Positions 54,406-63,844 of a stretch of DNA of 64,000 nucleotides are shown here, one piece after another. This DNA comes from Lentibacillus persicus (GTDB taxonomy: Bacteria > Bacillota > Bacilli > Bacillales > Amphibacillaceae). Positions within the stretch are counted from its first letter, which is position 1. Each line of letters begins with the position of its first letter. The stretch covers positions 124,001 through 188,000 of the forward strand of contig NZ_FOMR01000004.1 of NCBI RefSeq assembly GCF_900112705.1. The letters run 5' to 3'. Under the pieces are notes generated by a model. That model did not search any database, had not been told where the DNA came from, and was given only the letters and a program-made list of their open reading frames with translations. The position numbers were made by a program, and so were the translations under genes.

Positions 54406-54917
54406 CAGTCAAGCAATCCTTCCATTGGTTCAATGATGACTTTTTGCTCAGATTTATCCACATCTTTCACGATATCTTCAATGTAAGGTATTAAGACGTC
54501 TTTATCGTTTTCACGGCTCACAACCCAAACATCATTTGCCCCAGGTGTAAGAATTTCGGTGATAACACCTAATTTATCACCGTTTGAGAGATAAACGACA
54601 CATCCAATAATTTCATGAAAATAGAATTCATTTTCCTCAAGGTCAGTCAGTTGTTTCTCATCAATTTTCAAGTGGAGACCTTTAAATGATTCGACGTCAT
54701 TTATATCATTAAAATCAGCAAAATGAACCAAGTCAAACCCCTTATGTACGCGGTGACCATCAATTTTCAGCTCCAGAAGCTTTTCATCTTCCTTCTCTAA
54801 AAATAGTTTCCGGCCAATTTGAAAGCGGTCTTCAAAATCGGTTATGCGCTGAACTTTAACTTCGCCTTTTATGCCATGCGTATTTACGATTTTGCCAACA
54901 TTAAACATATTTGCCAT
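54405..54917 (-). CDS. rimM: Ribosome maturation factor RimM
   Basis: 16S processing factor binding S19. N-terminal domain [18 protein letters not shown] and C-terminal PRC barrel [38 protein letters not shown]. Length 170. It lies between ylqD and trmD in the rpsP operon order. Confidence 0.97.
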   Translation of the reverse strand: MANMFNVGKIVNTHGIKGEVKVQRITDFEDRFQIGRKLFLEKEDEKLLELKIDGHRVHKGFDLVHFADFNDINDVESFKGLHLKIDEKQLTDLEENEFYFHEIIGCVVYLSNGDKLGVITEILTPGANDVWVVSRENDKDVLIPYIEDIVKDVDKSEQKVIIEPMEGLLD

Positions 54918-54928
54918 GTCATCACCTG

Positions 54929-55318
54929 CTATTTATCAATTCGAACAACGACATCATCTTTTATGACGATGGCTGACTCTTCCATTATTTCATCCCAATG
55001 CATTCCTTCACTCACTTCAACAAGAGCTTCAACTTCTTTTTCAGTAATTTCACTGCCAATTTCCAGAATATCAAGCTGTTCAATTTTAAACTCAACAAGT
55101 TTAATTTTCTCTTTTCGATTTTTAATTTCCTGCTGGAACCGCTGGGAGAGTTCCTGTTTTGACATACTTTTTTTATTTTCAAGTTTACGTTGTTCAAATC
55201 TTAATTGTTGACACTCTTGTTCAAGCCGCATTCTGTGATCATTAAAACTGAACCGTAACTTTTCCTTGCTTTTTTCAGTAACAACCTGCTTTATCAAGAC
55301 TTTTTTTATAATTTGCAT
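54929..55318 (-). CDS. ylqD: YlqD family protein of unknown function
   Basis: Conserved Bacillus protein between khpA and rimM. 129 residues, N-terminal beta segment MQIIKKVLIKQVVTEKSKEKLRFSF followed by a long charged coiled coil (LEQECQQLRFEQRKLENKKSM) and a C-terminal segment ending IVIKDDVVVRIDK. No function known. Confidence 0.88.
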   Translation of the reverse strand: MQIIKKVLIKQVVTEKSKEKLRFSFNDHRMRLEQECQQLRFEQRKLENKKSMSKQELSQRFQQEIKNRKEKIKLVEFKIEQLDILEIGSEITEKEVEALVEVSEGMHWDEIMEESAIVIKDDVVVRIDK

Positions 55319-55396
55319 AATCGTTCCCCGCTCTCTAAACTTCAGAATAGAGATTACCTGTACATTTGTAAAAAAGGGAAAGGTGGCCCCTCTCCC

Positions 55397-55624
55397 TCAC
55401 ATAATATCTAAATAAATACGTTTGTTCGTTTCCGATTTTGAAGCATAAACAACTGTCCGAATTGCTTTTGCAATCCGCCCGTTTTTTCCGATCACCTTGC
55501 CGACATCGTTTTGGTTCACGGTCAAATGGTAGACAATTTTTGTCTCTTCTTCTGTTTCCGTCACGACGATGTCTTCAGGGTGATCGACTAAAGGTGTTAC
55601 AATCGTTTCAATCAGGGCTTTCAT
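55397..55624 (-). CDS. khpA: KH domain RNA-binding protein KhpA (YlqC)
   Basis: Small KH protein (75 aa) with VGKVIGKNGRIAKAIRTVV (GxxG loop) and IYHLTVNQND. In other Firmicutes KhpA pairs with KhpB/EloR to control cell elongation via RNA binding. It lies 20 bp after rpsP, as in B. subtilis. Confidence 0.94.
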   Translation of the reverse strand: MKALIETIVTPLVDHPEDIVVTETEEETKIVYHLTVNQNDVGKVIGKNGRIAKAIRTVVYASKSETNKRIYLDIM

Positions 55625-55644
55625 GATATCACACTACTTTACAG

Positions 55645-55911
55645 TTAATTTTTCTGTTCGTGAAATTTTTTCATGATGCCTTGTTTTGAGAAAAGGTTAC
55701 GGACTGTATCACTTGGCTGTGCGCCATGTGTCATCCAATCCATAGCTTTGTCCTCATCAATTTTTACTTCAATTGGATTTGCCACCGGGTTATAAGTTCC
55801 GATCTGTTCAATAAAACGACCGTCCCTCGGGGAACGAGAATCAGCTACAACAATACGATAAAATGGGTTACGCTTTGCGCCCATACGTTTCATGCGGATT
55901 TTTACTGCCAT
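55645..55911 (-). CDS. rpsP: 30S ribosomal protein S16
   Basis: [42 protein letters not shown] is the S16 start and core. The frame runs open to 55968; GGAGGTGA before the ATG at 55911 fixes the start and gives 88 residues. A promoter with a palindromic spacer precedes it. Confidence 0.98.
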   Translation of the reverse strand: MAVKIRMKRMGAKRNPFYRIVVADSRSPRDGRFIEQIGTYNPVANPIEVKIDEDKAMDWMTHGAQPSDTVRNLFSKQGIMKKFHEQKN

Positions 55912-55948
55912 AATGTCACCTCCAATAACTCTAATATCACAATTTAAA

Positions 55949-55977
55949 ATTCTAACAGATGAATTCATCTCTGTAAA
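55949..55977 (-). promoter_or_regulatory. rpsP promoter with palindrome between -35 and -10
   Basis: TTTACA (55972-55977), 17 bp, TAGAAT (55949-55954) on the minus strand. The spacer contains AGATGAATTCATCT (55957-55970), a perfect 14-bp palindrome, in the usual place of an operator. Confidence 0.6.
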
Positions 55978-56029
55978 GTCTTTTTACATTACAGACGTTA
56001 ATGCTTTTTTAAAAATAAACCGCGTTAGC

Positions 56030-57373
56030 TTACATAAATGGCATGTTCATGCCTTTGCCTTTTTTGCCTTTTGGCATGTTGGTCATTTGTTTCATCATTT
56101 TTTTCATTTCATTAAACTGTTTTAACAGACGGTTCACTTGGGAAACAGAGGTACCAGAACCCTTGGCAATCCGTTTTTTTCGGCTCGCGTTCATTAAGTT
56201 CGGATCCTGCCGTTCTTCTTTCGTCATCGATTGGATAATCGCTTCGACATACACCAGTTGCTTTTCATCAATTTGCGCATTTTTAAGTCCTTTCATTTTG
56301 TTCGCGCCTGGAATCATGGACATTAAGTCTTCCAGCGGGCCCATGTTTTTCACTTGACCCATTTGTTCCAGAAAATCATCAAATGTAAAGGACATCGTGC
56401 GCATTTTTTCTTCAAGTTCTTTCGCCTGTTTTTCGTTGACGTTCGTTTCAGCTTTATCAATGAGGCTTAAAACATCACCCATGCCGAGGATTCGTGAAGC
56501 CATACCTTCAGGTCGAAACGGTTCAAGCTGGTCGAGTTTTTCACCCATACCCGCAAATTTAATCGGCGTGCCTGTTACAGCTCTGATGGAAAGTGCTGCT
56601 CCACCGCGCGTATCACCGTCAAGCTTTGTCAAAACAACGCCTGAAAGGCCCAGCTGCTCATTAAAACTTTCTGCTACATTAACGGCATCCTGACCGGTCA
56701 TGGCATCCACAACCAGGAATATTTCATCCGGATTGACGGCTGTTTTAATCTCTTCAAGTTCACCCATGAGATTTTCATCTACATGGAGCCGGCCAGCTGT
56801 ATCAATGATAACGTAGTCGTGATGCTCAGCTTTTGCCTGCTCCACTGCCTCTTTGGCTATGTCGACCGGATTGGCATCTGTGCCTTTGGAAAACACAGGC
56901 ATCTCCAGCTGCTGACCGACGGTTTCAAGCTGATCGACAGCTGCCGGTCTATAGACATCAGCAGCCACCAGCAGCGGTTGGCGTTTGTGTTTTTTGCGTA
57001 AATGGTTTGCCAGCTTCCCGCTTGTTGTCGTCTTTCCGGCACCTTGGAGGCCCGCCATCATAATCACGGTAGGCGGTCGATCGGCAACAGCAATCTTGCT
57101 TTGTTCACCACCCATTAACTCAGATAATTCTTCCTTCACCACTTTAATGACTTGCTGTCCCGGTGTCAGACTTTCCATTACTTCCTGCCCGACGGCGCGC
57201 TCTTTAATACGCTTGATTAAATCTTTAACAACTTTAAAGTTAACGTCAGCTTCCAGCAAGGCGAGCCGTACTTCCCGGGTCATTTCTTTAACATCCTGCT
57301 CGGAAACCTTCCCTTTGCCGGTTATTTTTTTCATTGTGCCCTGGAGCCGTTCAGCTAATCCTTCAAATGCCAT
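56030..57373 (-). CDS. ffh: Signal recognition particle protein Ffh
   Basis: SRP54 GTPase that targets membrane and secretory proteins. N domain, G domain with MMAGLQGAGKTTTSGKLANHLRKKH (G1), VIIDTAGRLHVDE (G3), LTKLDGDTRGGAAL (G4), and the Met-rich M domain ending KKGKGMNMPFM. SGTSVSQVNRLLKQFNEMKKMMKQM is the SRP RNA-binding helix. Length 447 (B. subtilis 446). Confidence 0.99.
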   Translation of the reverse strand: MAFEGLAERLQGTMKKITGKGKVSEQDVKEMTREVRLALLEADVNFKVVKDLIKRIKERAVGQEVMESLTPGQQVIKVVKEELSELMGGEQSKIAVADRPPTVIMMAGLQGAGKTTTSGKLANHLRKKHKRQPLLVAADVYRPAAVDQLETVGQQLEMPVFSKGTDANPVDIAKEAVEQAKAEHHDYVIIDTAGRLHVDENLMGELEEIKTAVNPDEIFLVVDAMTGQDAVNVAESFNEQLGLSGVVLTKLDGDTRGGAALSIRAVTGTPIKFAGMGEKLDQLEPFRPEGMASRILGMGDVLSLIDKAETNVNEKQAKELEEKMRTMSFTFDDFLEQMGQVKNMGPLEDLMSMIPGANKMKGLKNAQIDEKQLVYVEAIIQSMTKEERQDPNLMNASRKKRIAKGSGTSVSQVNRLLKQFNEMKKMMKQMTNMPKGKKGKGMNMPFM

Positions 57374-57386
57374 AGAAGGTGTCCCC

Positions 57387-57713
57387 CTACTCTAATTCTT
57401 TTAATTGTTCGATGAGACTCCGCAGATCAGTATTTTCCGCGGCTTCATCCATTCGGTCCAAAATGTTCGTTCGCTTTTGGAATTTATCATATAATCCTAA
57501 CTTCTTTTCATACGATTCAAGCATCGATTCGGTTCGTCTGATATTATCGTAAACTGCCTGGCGTGAAACATTCAATAAATCGGAAATCTCACCAAGCGAG
57601 TAATCTTCCCGGTAGTACATATCCATGTAATTTTGTTGTTTAGGGGTCAGCAGCGGCTGATAAAAGTCGAATAAATAATTGACTCGCGTAGTTTTTTCCA
57701 GCAATCCATCCAC
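57387..57713 (-). CDS. ylxM: YlxM, putative helix-turn-helix protein of the SRP operon
   Basis: 108 residues with [69 protein letters not shown], a sigma-70 region-4-like helix-turn-helix. YlxM is a modulator of the SRP pathway in streptococci. Start GTG 57713 or TTG 57704. Located between ftsY and ffh as usual. Confidence 0.94.
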   Translation of the reverse strand: MDGLLEKTTRVNYLFDFYQPLLTPKQQNYMDMYYREDYSLGEISDLLNVSRQAVYDNIRRTESMLESYEKKLGLYDKFQKRTNILDRMDEAAENTDLRSLIEQLKELE

Positions 57714-57771
57714 CCCTTGCTATAACCATTGACACTATTGTTAAGTGAAATCCCTTTACAAAAGTTTATCA

Positions 57772-58773
57772 TCATTCGTCTTCATCTTCAAGAAGGTCAG
57801 CAAATAATCCATAAACGAATGCATGCGCATCAAATTCCTGTAAATCTTCAATTCCTTCTCCAAGACCGGCAAATTTAACAGGGATTTGCAGTTCATTCCG
57901 GATTGCCAGCACAATGCCACCTTTTGCTGTGCCATCGAGTTTCGTCAGGATAATACCTGAGACGTCGGTCGCTTCAGAAAAAGTTTTAGCCTGGCTCAAA
58001 GCATTTTGGCCTGTCGTGGCATCAAGCACGAGCAAAACGTCATGCGGGGCTTCAGGTACTTCGCGTTCAATCACACGGTTAACTTTGGCAAGTTCGTTCA
58101 TTAAATTAACTTTATTCTGCAACCTGCCGGCTGTATCGCAGATGAGAACGTCTGCATTCCGGGACTTTGCTGCTTTTATGCCATCAAAGATAACCGCTGC
58201 CGGATCACTCCCTTCACTTTGTTTAATCACATCAACACCGGCGCGTTCACCCCAGATATCCAGCTGCTCGATTGCCCCTGCCCGGAACGTATCACCTGCA
58301 GCAAGCATGACATGTTTACCTTCTTCTTTTAATTGATGCGCAAGTTTTCCAATTGACGTTGTTTTGCCCACGCCATTAACGCCAACAACAAGGATGATGG
58401 ATAGCTCGTCTTGCCGGATATTCAGTTTTTCCATTTCCTCATTATCATCGCCATAGTAAATCTCTACCAGTTTTTCCGATATGACGTCTTTTATTTGGCT
58501 TGTGTCTTTAATATTTTGACGTTTCACTTCCATTTTTAATTCGTCAACAAGGTCCATAACTGTATTGACGCCCACATCAGCTTCAATCAGCACTTCTTCA
58601 AGTTCTTCAAAAAAATCTTCATCAACTTTACGATACCGTGCGATCAAATCATTAATTTTGCCGGAAAATGAATTTCGGGTTTTTGCCATCCCTTCTTTGT
58701 ATTTAGTCGATATATCATCTGTTTCTTCCTCAGTTTGTTTGAACTTATTTTTCAATTTGTCCATGAATCCCAT
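57772..58773 (-). CDS. ftsY: Signal recognition particle receptor FtsY
   Basis: Membrane receptor partner of Ffh. Short acidic start, then NG domain with VVGVNGVGKTTSIGKLAHQLK (G1), LICDTAGRLQNK (G3) and LTKLDGTAKGGIVLAI (G4), ending GEGIEDLQEFDAHAFVYGLF. Length 333 (B. subtilis 329). GGAGGT lies before ATG. It follows smc by 15 bp. Confidence 0.98.
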   Translation of the reverse strand: MGFMDKLKNKFKQTEEETDDISTKYKEGMAKTRNSFSGKINDLIARYRKVDEDFFEELEEVLIEADVGVNTVMDLVDELKMEVKRQNIKDTSQIKDVISEKLVEIYYGDDNEEMEKLNIRQDELSIILVVGVNGVGKTTSIGKLAHQLKEEGKHVMLAAGDTFRAGAIEQLDIWGERAGVDVIKQSEGSDPAAVIFDGIKAAKSRNADVLICDTAGRLQNKVNLMNELAKVNRVIEREVPEAPHDVLLVLDATTGQNALSQAKTFSEATDVSGIILTKLDGTAKGGIVLAIRNELQIPVKFAGLGEGIEDLQEFDAHAFVYGLFADLLEDEDE

Positions 58774-58788
58774 TTAATAAATACCTCC

Positions 58789-61700
58789 CTATGTGTTAAT
58801 GAGTTCCTCTGTTTCCTCCAGACGGACTGAAACGAGTCTTGACACGCCTGATTCCTGCATCGTCACACCGTAGAGCACGTCCGATTCTTCCATTGTCCCT
58901 TTACGATGGGTAATGACAATAAATTGCGTATCATCACTGTATATTTTCAAATATTTGGCAAACCTGACGACGTTGGCTTCATCCAGCGCAGCTTCCACTT
59001 CGTCAAGAACACAAAATGGCACCGGACGAACGCGCAATATCGAAAAGAGTAAAGCAATTGCCGTCAGTGCACGTTCACCACCTGAAAGCAACCCGAGATG
59101 CTGAAGTTTTTTCCCAGGTGGCTGCGCGATTATTTCCACACCTGTATCAAGTAAGTTTTTAGGATCAGTGAGTTTGAGCTCTGCTTTACCCCCGCCAAAC
59201 AATTGTTGAAACACGACCGAGAATTCATTTTTAATAGCGTTGAATGTTTCACCAAAACGTTTTTCCATTTCTTCATCCATTTCCGAAATAACGGAATGCA
59301 ATGTTTGCTTTGCCTCGATGAGATCACTTTGCTGTTCAGAGAGAAAGTCATATCGCTCCGAAATTCGTTCGTATTCTTCAATCGCTCCAAGGTTAACAGT
59401 GCCCAACTGATCAATGGACTGTTTAATCTGCGCTACAATTGATTGGGCTTCTTGAACATCACTGGTTCCAGCATAATCCTGCTTAGCTTTTTCAAATGTT
59501 ATGGTATATTCAGTTTGAAGCTTTGACAGTCGATTTTCCAGCTCGACATCGAGCCGGTTCGCTTTAACTTCTTTTTCCTGAATTGCTTCCTTAAACAGTT
59601 GGTGCTGTTTATGTCTTTCTTTCAGCTCCCTGTCCTGATCCTGGAGATCCAGGGTGCGATTTGAACGGTCAGCGCGCATGTTTTGAATTTTTATTGTCAG
59701 TTCATCTTTTCTTGCTTTGGTTTCGGTAATATTTTCTTCCACTTTTTCCTTTGTTTCCTGTGAATTTTCAATCTCCACCAGTTCATTTAAATCATTCGAA
59801 TAAATTTCATATTGCTCTTCATAATCACTCAGTTGTGTCTGAAGACTATTGGTTTTTTCACGTTGGTTTTTCAGCCGTTCCTCTTGCTCTGCCAACGTGA
59901 CTTGAGCCTTCTGAAACGCTTCCTTAAGCTGATCCTGATTTTCCTTGAACAGAGAAGCCTCTTTCGTCAGCTTATCAATCTCCTTCTGGGTAGATTCAAC
60001 TTTTTCAGAAATCGCTGTAAGGTCCCGCGCCAATTCGTTGTCACGTGTTTTTAATTCATCCACATCCTGCTCGAATTGCTGCTTGTCCTGATCATACAGC
60101 TGAAGATTATCATTAAGTGCGTTCAGTTTCGTTTCAGCTTCTTTGAAAGAAGTATGTATTTCCTGGAGCTTTTCCTGTTCATCGCTGAGACTTTGCTCTT
60201 CAGCAGTTATTTCACCTTCCAGTTCACTTATTTGCCGGCTTTGCTTATCAACCTGTTGTTTAAAGGCCTCTGCTTTTTGTTGAAAGCTTTCCAGTTTTTC
60301 AGTCACTTCCTGTAAATCTTTTTCTCTTGAAAACAGTGATTGCTTCGATTTTTTCTGAGCGCCTCCGGACATAGCCCCGCCAGGATTCACAACGTCGCCC
60401 TCAAGGGTAACGACTCGATGTTTTCGATTGACAAGACTTGCAATTTCATTGGCATCTTTTAATGTATCGGCCACCAGGACATGGCCCATTAAATGACGTA
60501 CTGCCTTTTGAAACGTTGAAGTTGAATATATAAGATCGCCGGCGACGCCGATAAACCCGGGATGCGTTTTTGCATTTTGCAGCAGACCTTCAGGAATAAA
60601 ACGTGTTTGAATTGAACCAAGCGGCAAAAAAGTAGCACGGCCGCTGTTTGTTTTTTTCAGCCAGCTGATTGCTTCGCGCGCTGATTGGTCGTCATTGACA
60701 ACAACATGCTGTGCCTGGGCTCCTAATACTGTTTCAATAGCCGTGATATATTTTTTAGGAACATCAATCAATTCAATCACAGCCCCGTGTATACCTGTCA
60801 GCTTATTATCTTCACGGGCTTTGAGAACTGCTTTAACGCCTTGGAAAAAGCCTTGAAAATCTTCTTTCATATCGTCAAGCATTTCTTTTTTTGACTTCAG
60901 CTTTTCGATATATTGATAGCCTTGGTACAATTTGGTCTGAGAATCCTGAAATGCGTTCCGTTTCTCCGAAAGATCAGCTTTCATCTCTTGAATGGCACGG
61001 GTTTTCGTCTGATACGAGGTTTCTTGTTTGGTGTAATCAGATTTCAACTTTTCCGTCCTGCTACTGATTTTTTCTCTTTCTTTCAACAAATCATCAAATT
61101 TCTCTGTTTGCTTTTCTTTCTTACCGGAAATTTGGTTAAGCTGTTGCTGAATCGATTTTTTTTCGTTGCGTTTGGCAGCTTGTTCGTTCAGGAACTCAAT
61201 ATAATCGGATTTCAGTTCTTCAATCTGATTGGTGATTTCGTCATGGTCGATCGTCAGTTTCGTTTCCAGCTCATTAACCTGGTCTTTCGTCTCATTCCGC
61301 TTTTTCTTTAGCGAGGACAATTTTTCCTTTTCCTGATCTAGTTCATACTTCAGTAATTCAATACGCTCTGCCGTTTCACTTTTTTGTGCTTTTAATTTCG
61401 CTTTATTTTCAGCAAGATGTTTTGTTCGTTCATTAAAGACTTGCCTTTTGCCTTCATATTGTTCAAGCTGTTCCGTAGTCGAGAGAAGACTTGCCTGATA
61501 CTGTTCAATAGCCTCATCAAGTTTTTGCAGCTGCTGACGTTCAGATTCAAGTTCAGCTTCCTTTTTCTGAATTGCCGTTTTACGGTTTATTTCTTCATTC
61601 TTTTCTTTATCCAGTTCTCCGAGCAAAGCTCTCCATTCTTCATTAAGCTGTTCAATTTCCGTCACGAGCAACGAAATTTCATGCTGCTTTAATTGTTCTT

Positions 61701-62355
61701 TTTTATCGAGAAATTTTTGTGCAGTTTCTGCCTGTTTTTCTAAAGGGGCAATTTGTTGCTCGATTTCATGGATAATATCTTCTACTCGATTTAAGTTTTC
61801 TTGTGTCTCGGCCAGTTTATACTCTGATTTCTTTTTCCGTTGCTTATATTTCAGGACACCGGCCGCTTCTTCAAATATCGCACGCCGTTCCTCTGCTTTG
61901 GAACTGAGTATTTCTTCGACTTTACCCTGACTAATAATTGAGAATGCTTCACGTCCCAGCCCCGAATCCATGAAAAGATCGATAATATCTTTCAGCCGGC
62001 AGGATTGTTGATTAATGTAAAATTCACTCTCACCTGAGCGATAGACGCGTCTTTTGACACTGATTTCATCATAGTCGAGCGGCAATTCTTTATCGCTGTT
62101 ATCCAGAACGAGTGTCACTTCAGCAACATTAAGCGCCCGCCTTGTATCACTGCCCTGGAAAATAACGTCCTCCATTTTTGAGCCGCGCAAGGAGCGTGCG
62201 GACTGCTCACCCAATACCCATCTGATAGCATCGGTTATATTGCTTTTTCCACTCCCATTCGGGCCGACAACGGAGGTGACACCCGGCACAAAATCTAAAC
62301 TGATTCGCTCAGCAAAAGACTTAAACCCTACACTTTCCAATCGTTTCAAATACAT
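58789..62355 (-). CDS. smc: Chromosome segregation protein Smc
   Basis: Condensin ATPase. N-terminal head MYLKRLESVGFKSFAERISLDFV and SVVGPNGSGKSNITDAIRWVLGEQSARSLRG (Walker A), two long coiled coils, the hinge (about residues 500-680 with GFIGVAGDLI and GRATFLPLG), and C-terminal LSGGERALTAIALLFSI (signature) with FCVLDEVEAALDEANV (Walker B). The frame opens at 62412, but AGGAGA 6 bp before ATG 62355 gives 1188 residues (B. subtilis 1186). Confidence 0.98.
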   Translation of the reverse strand: MYLKRLESVGFKSFAERISLDFVPGVTSVVGPNGSGKSNITDAIRWVLGEQSARSLRGSKMEDVIFQGSDTRRALNVAEVTLVLDNSDKELPLDYDEISVKRRVYRSGESEFYINQQSCRLKDIIDLFMDSGLGREAFSIISQGKVEEILSSKAEERRAIFEEAAGVLKYKQRKKKSEYKLAETQENLNRVEDIIHEIEQQIAPLEKQAETAQKFLDKKEQLKQHEISLLVTEIEQLNEEWRALLGELDKEKNEEINRKTAIQKKEAELESERQQLQKLDEAIEQYQASLLSTTEQLEQYEGKRQVFNERTKHLAENKAKLKAQKSETAERIELLKYELDQEKEKLSSLKKKRNETKDQVNELETKLTIDHDEITNQIEELKSDYIEFLNEQAAKRNEKKSIQQQLNQISGKKEKQTEKFDDLLKEREKISSRTEKLKSDYTKQETSYQTKTRAIQEMKADLSEKRNAFQDSQTKLYQGYQYIEKLKSKKEMLDDMKEDFQGFFQGVKAVLKAREDNKLTGIHGAVIELIDVPKKYITAIETVLGAQAQHVVVNDDQSAREAISWLKKTNSGRATFLPLGSIQTRFIPEGLLQNAKTHPGFIGVAGDLIYSTSTFQKAVRHLMGHVLVADTLKDANEIASLVNRKHRVVTLEGDVVNPGGAMSGGAQKKSKQSLFSREKDLQEVTEKLESFQQKAEAFKQQVDKQSRQISELEGEITAEEQSLSDEQEKLQEIHTSFKEAETKLNALNDNLQLYDQDKQQFEQDVDELKTRDNELARDLTAISEKVESTQKEIDKLTKEASLFKENQDQLKEAFQKAQVTLAEQEERLKNQREKTNSLQTQLSDYEEQYEIYSNDLNELVEIENSQETKEKVEENITETKARKDELTIKIQNMRADRSNRTLDLQDQDRELKERHKQHQLFKEAIQEKEVKANRLDVELENRLSKLQTEYTITFEKAKQDYAGTSDVQEAQSIVAQIKQSIDQLGTVNLGAIEEYERISERYDFLSEQQSDLIEAKQTLHSVISEMDEEMEKRFGETFNAIKNEFSVVFQQLFGGGKAELKLTDPKNLLDTGVEIIAQPPGKKLQHLGLLSGGERALTAIALLFSILRVRPVPFCVLDEVEAALDEANVVRFAKYLKIYSDDTQFIVITHRKGTMEESDVLYGVTMQESGVSRLVSVRLEETEELINT

Positions 62356-62405
62356 AAACATTCTCCTAGTTTCTTTCATGAATCGTTCAATTATGTCAGC
62401 CAGGG

Positions 62406-62434
62406 TTGGCATTTTAACGCATTTATTTTATCAT
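62406..62434 (+). promoter_or_regulatory. Promoter of the UPF0435 gene
   Basis: TTGGCA (62406-62411), 17 bp, TATCAT (62429-62434) on the plus strand, 73 bp before the start codon. It faces and overlaps the smc -10 element. Confidence 0.5.
62425..62433 (-). promoter_or_regulatory. Extended -10 promoter of smc-ftsY
   Basis: TGATAAAAT on the minus strand, 70 bp before smc. It overlaps the -10 of the plus-strand UPF0435 promoter, so the two divergent promoters should compete. Confidence 0.45.
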
Positions 62435-62506
62435 AAAGAGAAGCTCAAAAGAAGGCTTAACTCCAATACATAAGAGTTTGGGGATTATTTAAAAAGGAGT
62501 GTTCAA

Positions 62507-62731
62507 ATGAATCTGGAAACAGCTAGCACAGAAAATATGAAATTTATGCTGGATGAACTGGCTGATCAATTGGGTGTCGTCAATCGTGAAGTGATGGATG
62601 CGGACGATTATGATTTAGACAAATACGAAGATATTAAAGACATGTATGAAATGGTTAAACAGAAGGGTCAGCTGAGCCCGTCTGAGACACAGGCTTTTAT
62701 TGCTGAACTGAGATCTGTACGGAAATCTTAG
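62507..62731 (+). CDS. UPF0435 (DUF1128, YfkK-like) protein
   Basis: 74 residues, acidic and helical: NLETASTENMKFMLDELADQLGVVN, YDLDKYEDIKDMYEMVKQKGQLSPSETQAFIAELRSVRKS. It matches YfkK of B. subtilis in length and pattern (ENMxFMxxE, Y-D-YE-KDxYEMVKxK). Function unknown. AAAAAGGAGTG lies before ATG. It is encoded against the flow between rnc and smc, splitting the usual rnc-smc-ftsY operon; in B. subtilis yfkK is elsewhere. Confidence 0.9.
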   Translation: MNLETASTENMKFMLDELADQLGVVNREVMDADDYDLDKYEDIKDMYEMVKQKGQLSPSETQAFIAELRSVRKS

Positions 62732-62745
62732 CATGTAAACAGTAC

Positions 62746-62780
62746 AAAAAACTGGCCTCCTAGTAGATGGCCAGTTTTTT
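62746..62780. terminator. Bidirectional terminator between the UPF0435 gene and rnc
   Basis: AAAAAACTGGCC / GGCCAGTTTTTT, perfect 12-bp inverted repeat with an 11-nt loop. It serves the convergent genes on both sides. Confidence 0.92.
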
Positions 62781-62862
62781 CTCAAGAGTTTCTCATAATC
62801 AGCAGCTGTTCGGACAATTGATTTCACTGCTAGGATTGTTTCCATGAAAATTGGTTTCACCG

Positions 62863-63546
62863 TTATGCTTCAAAGTTATCCAGTGCCTGTTTTGCGGCGC
62901 GCTGCTCTGCTTCTTTTTTCGTATGACCATTACCTGTTCCGGCTACATTGCCGTTTATAATTACTTCTGCAGCAAATTCTTTGTCATGAGATGGTCCTTT
63001 TTCGTCTGCAATTACATAGTCAATGCTATAGTTGCGATGCTGCTGAACTTGTTCCTGCAGCTTGCTTTTGTAATCCATCGCATGCGAAAAAGCACCTGTG
63101 GTTATTTTCGGATAAACATGCTTTTTGAGAAACTGGATAACAGCATCATACCCTTGATCTAAATACAATCCGCCAAGGAAGGCTTCGAATACATCTGCCA
63201 AAATTGCTGGTCGTTCACGGCCTCCCGACTGTTCTTCTCCTCGCCCCAATAGCAAGTAATCCCCAAAATTTAATTCACGGGAAAACTCAGCAAGCGATGG
63301 CTCACACACAATTGAAGCACGGAGCTTAGTCAAGTCGCCTTCTTCCAAACGTTCTTGATGCTTATACAAATATTGGGATACCCCCAATTCAAGTACAGCG
63401 TCCCCCAAAAATTCCAAACGTTCATTATCCGAAATATTTTGATCCCGATGCTCATTCACATAAGATGAATGTGTAAATGCTTGCTTAAGTAGGTCATGAT
63501 CACTAAACGCAACATCCAGTTGATTTTCCAATTGGGAAAGATTCAT
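62863..63546 (-). CDS. rnc: Ribonuclease III
   Basis: Double-stranded-RNA endonuclease for rRNA and scRNA processing. Signature [20 protein letters not shown], second catalytic region [21 protein letters not shown], and a C-terminal dsRBD with [46 protein letters not shown]. About 227 residues; the start at ATG 63546 is preferred, with GTG 63561 as alternative. acpP is upstream across a repeat. Confidence 0.97.
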   Translation of the reverse strand: MNLSQLENQLDVAFSDHDLLKQAFTHSSYVNEHRDQNISDNERLEFLGDAVLELGVSQYLYKHQERLEEGDLTKLRASIVCEPSLAEFSRELNFGDYLLLGRGEEQSGGRERPAILADVFEAFLGGLYLDQGYDAVIQFLKKHVYPKITTGAFSHAMDYKSKLQEQVQQHRNYSIDYVIADEKGPSHDKEFAAEVIINGNVAGTGNGHTKKEAEQRAAKQALDNFEA

Positions 63547-63585
63547 GCCACTATTCACCACTTAACGTTTAAAATTAGAATGTAA

Positions 63586-63829
63586 GAGACTGGGACAAAA
63601 GGTTTAAAGATAAAATGAAAGAACGAACGGTTATTAGGGGGGAAGCGGGATACACCGCTCTGGAAATATGCTTCGCTTTCCGCGGGCGGCTGGTGAGCCA
63701 ACTTGTGCCAAGGCACTTCGTTGTCTCACCTATGCCTCTCTTCCCGCAGGAGTCTACGCATATTTCCTCCGCTAACCTACATTATCGTTCGTCTTTTATA
63801 TAAGATATATAAGTTATGTCCCAGCCTCC
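63586..63829. repeat. Dispersed repeat between acpP and rnc
   Basis: A 244-bp element bounded by GAGACTGGGACAAAA on the left and TTATGTCCCAGCCTCCT on the right, with inner arms AAGAACGAACGG.TTA and its partner TA.CGTTCGTCTTTTATA. The middle, 63655-63778, is the reverse complement of the right half of the large repeats (CCGCTCTGGAAATATGCTTC, CGCGGGCGGCTGGTGAGCC, TCTCACCTATGCCTCT, CCCGCAGGAGTCTACGC). It thus links the terminal-repeat type at 26531 with the large type at 2997 and 49069. Confidence 0.85.
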
Positions 63830-63844
63830 TCGGGTTATTTGGAG

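Noticed and set aside
60913-61311. 132-codon plus-strand frame inside smc, and similar antisense frames at 12584-12961, 32513-32890, 56985-57395 and 57914-58336
   Set aside because: These are antisense shadows of coiled-coil or conserved coding sequence; none has a ribosome binding site or plausible protein character.
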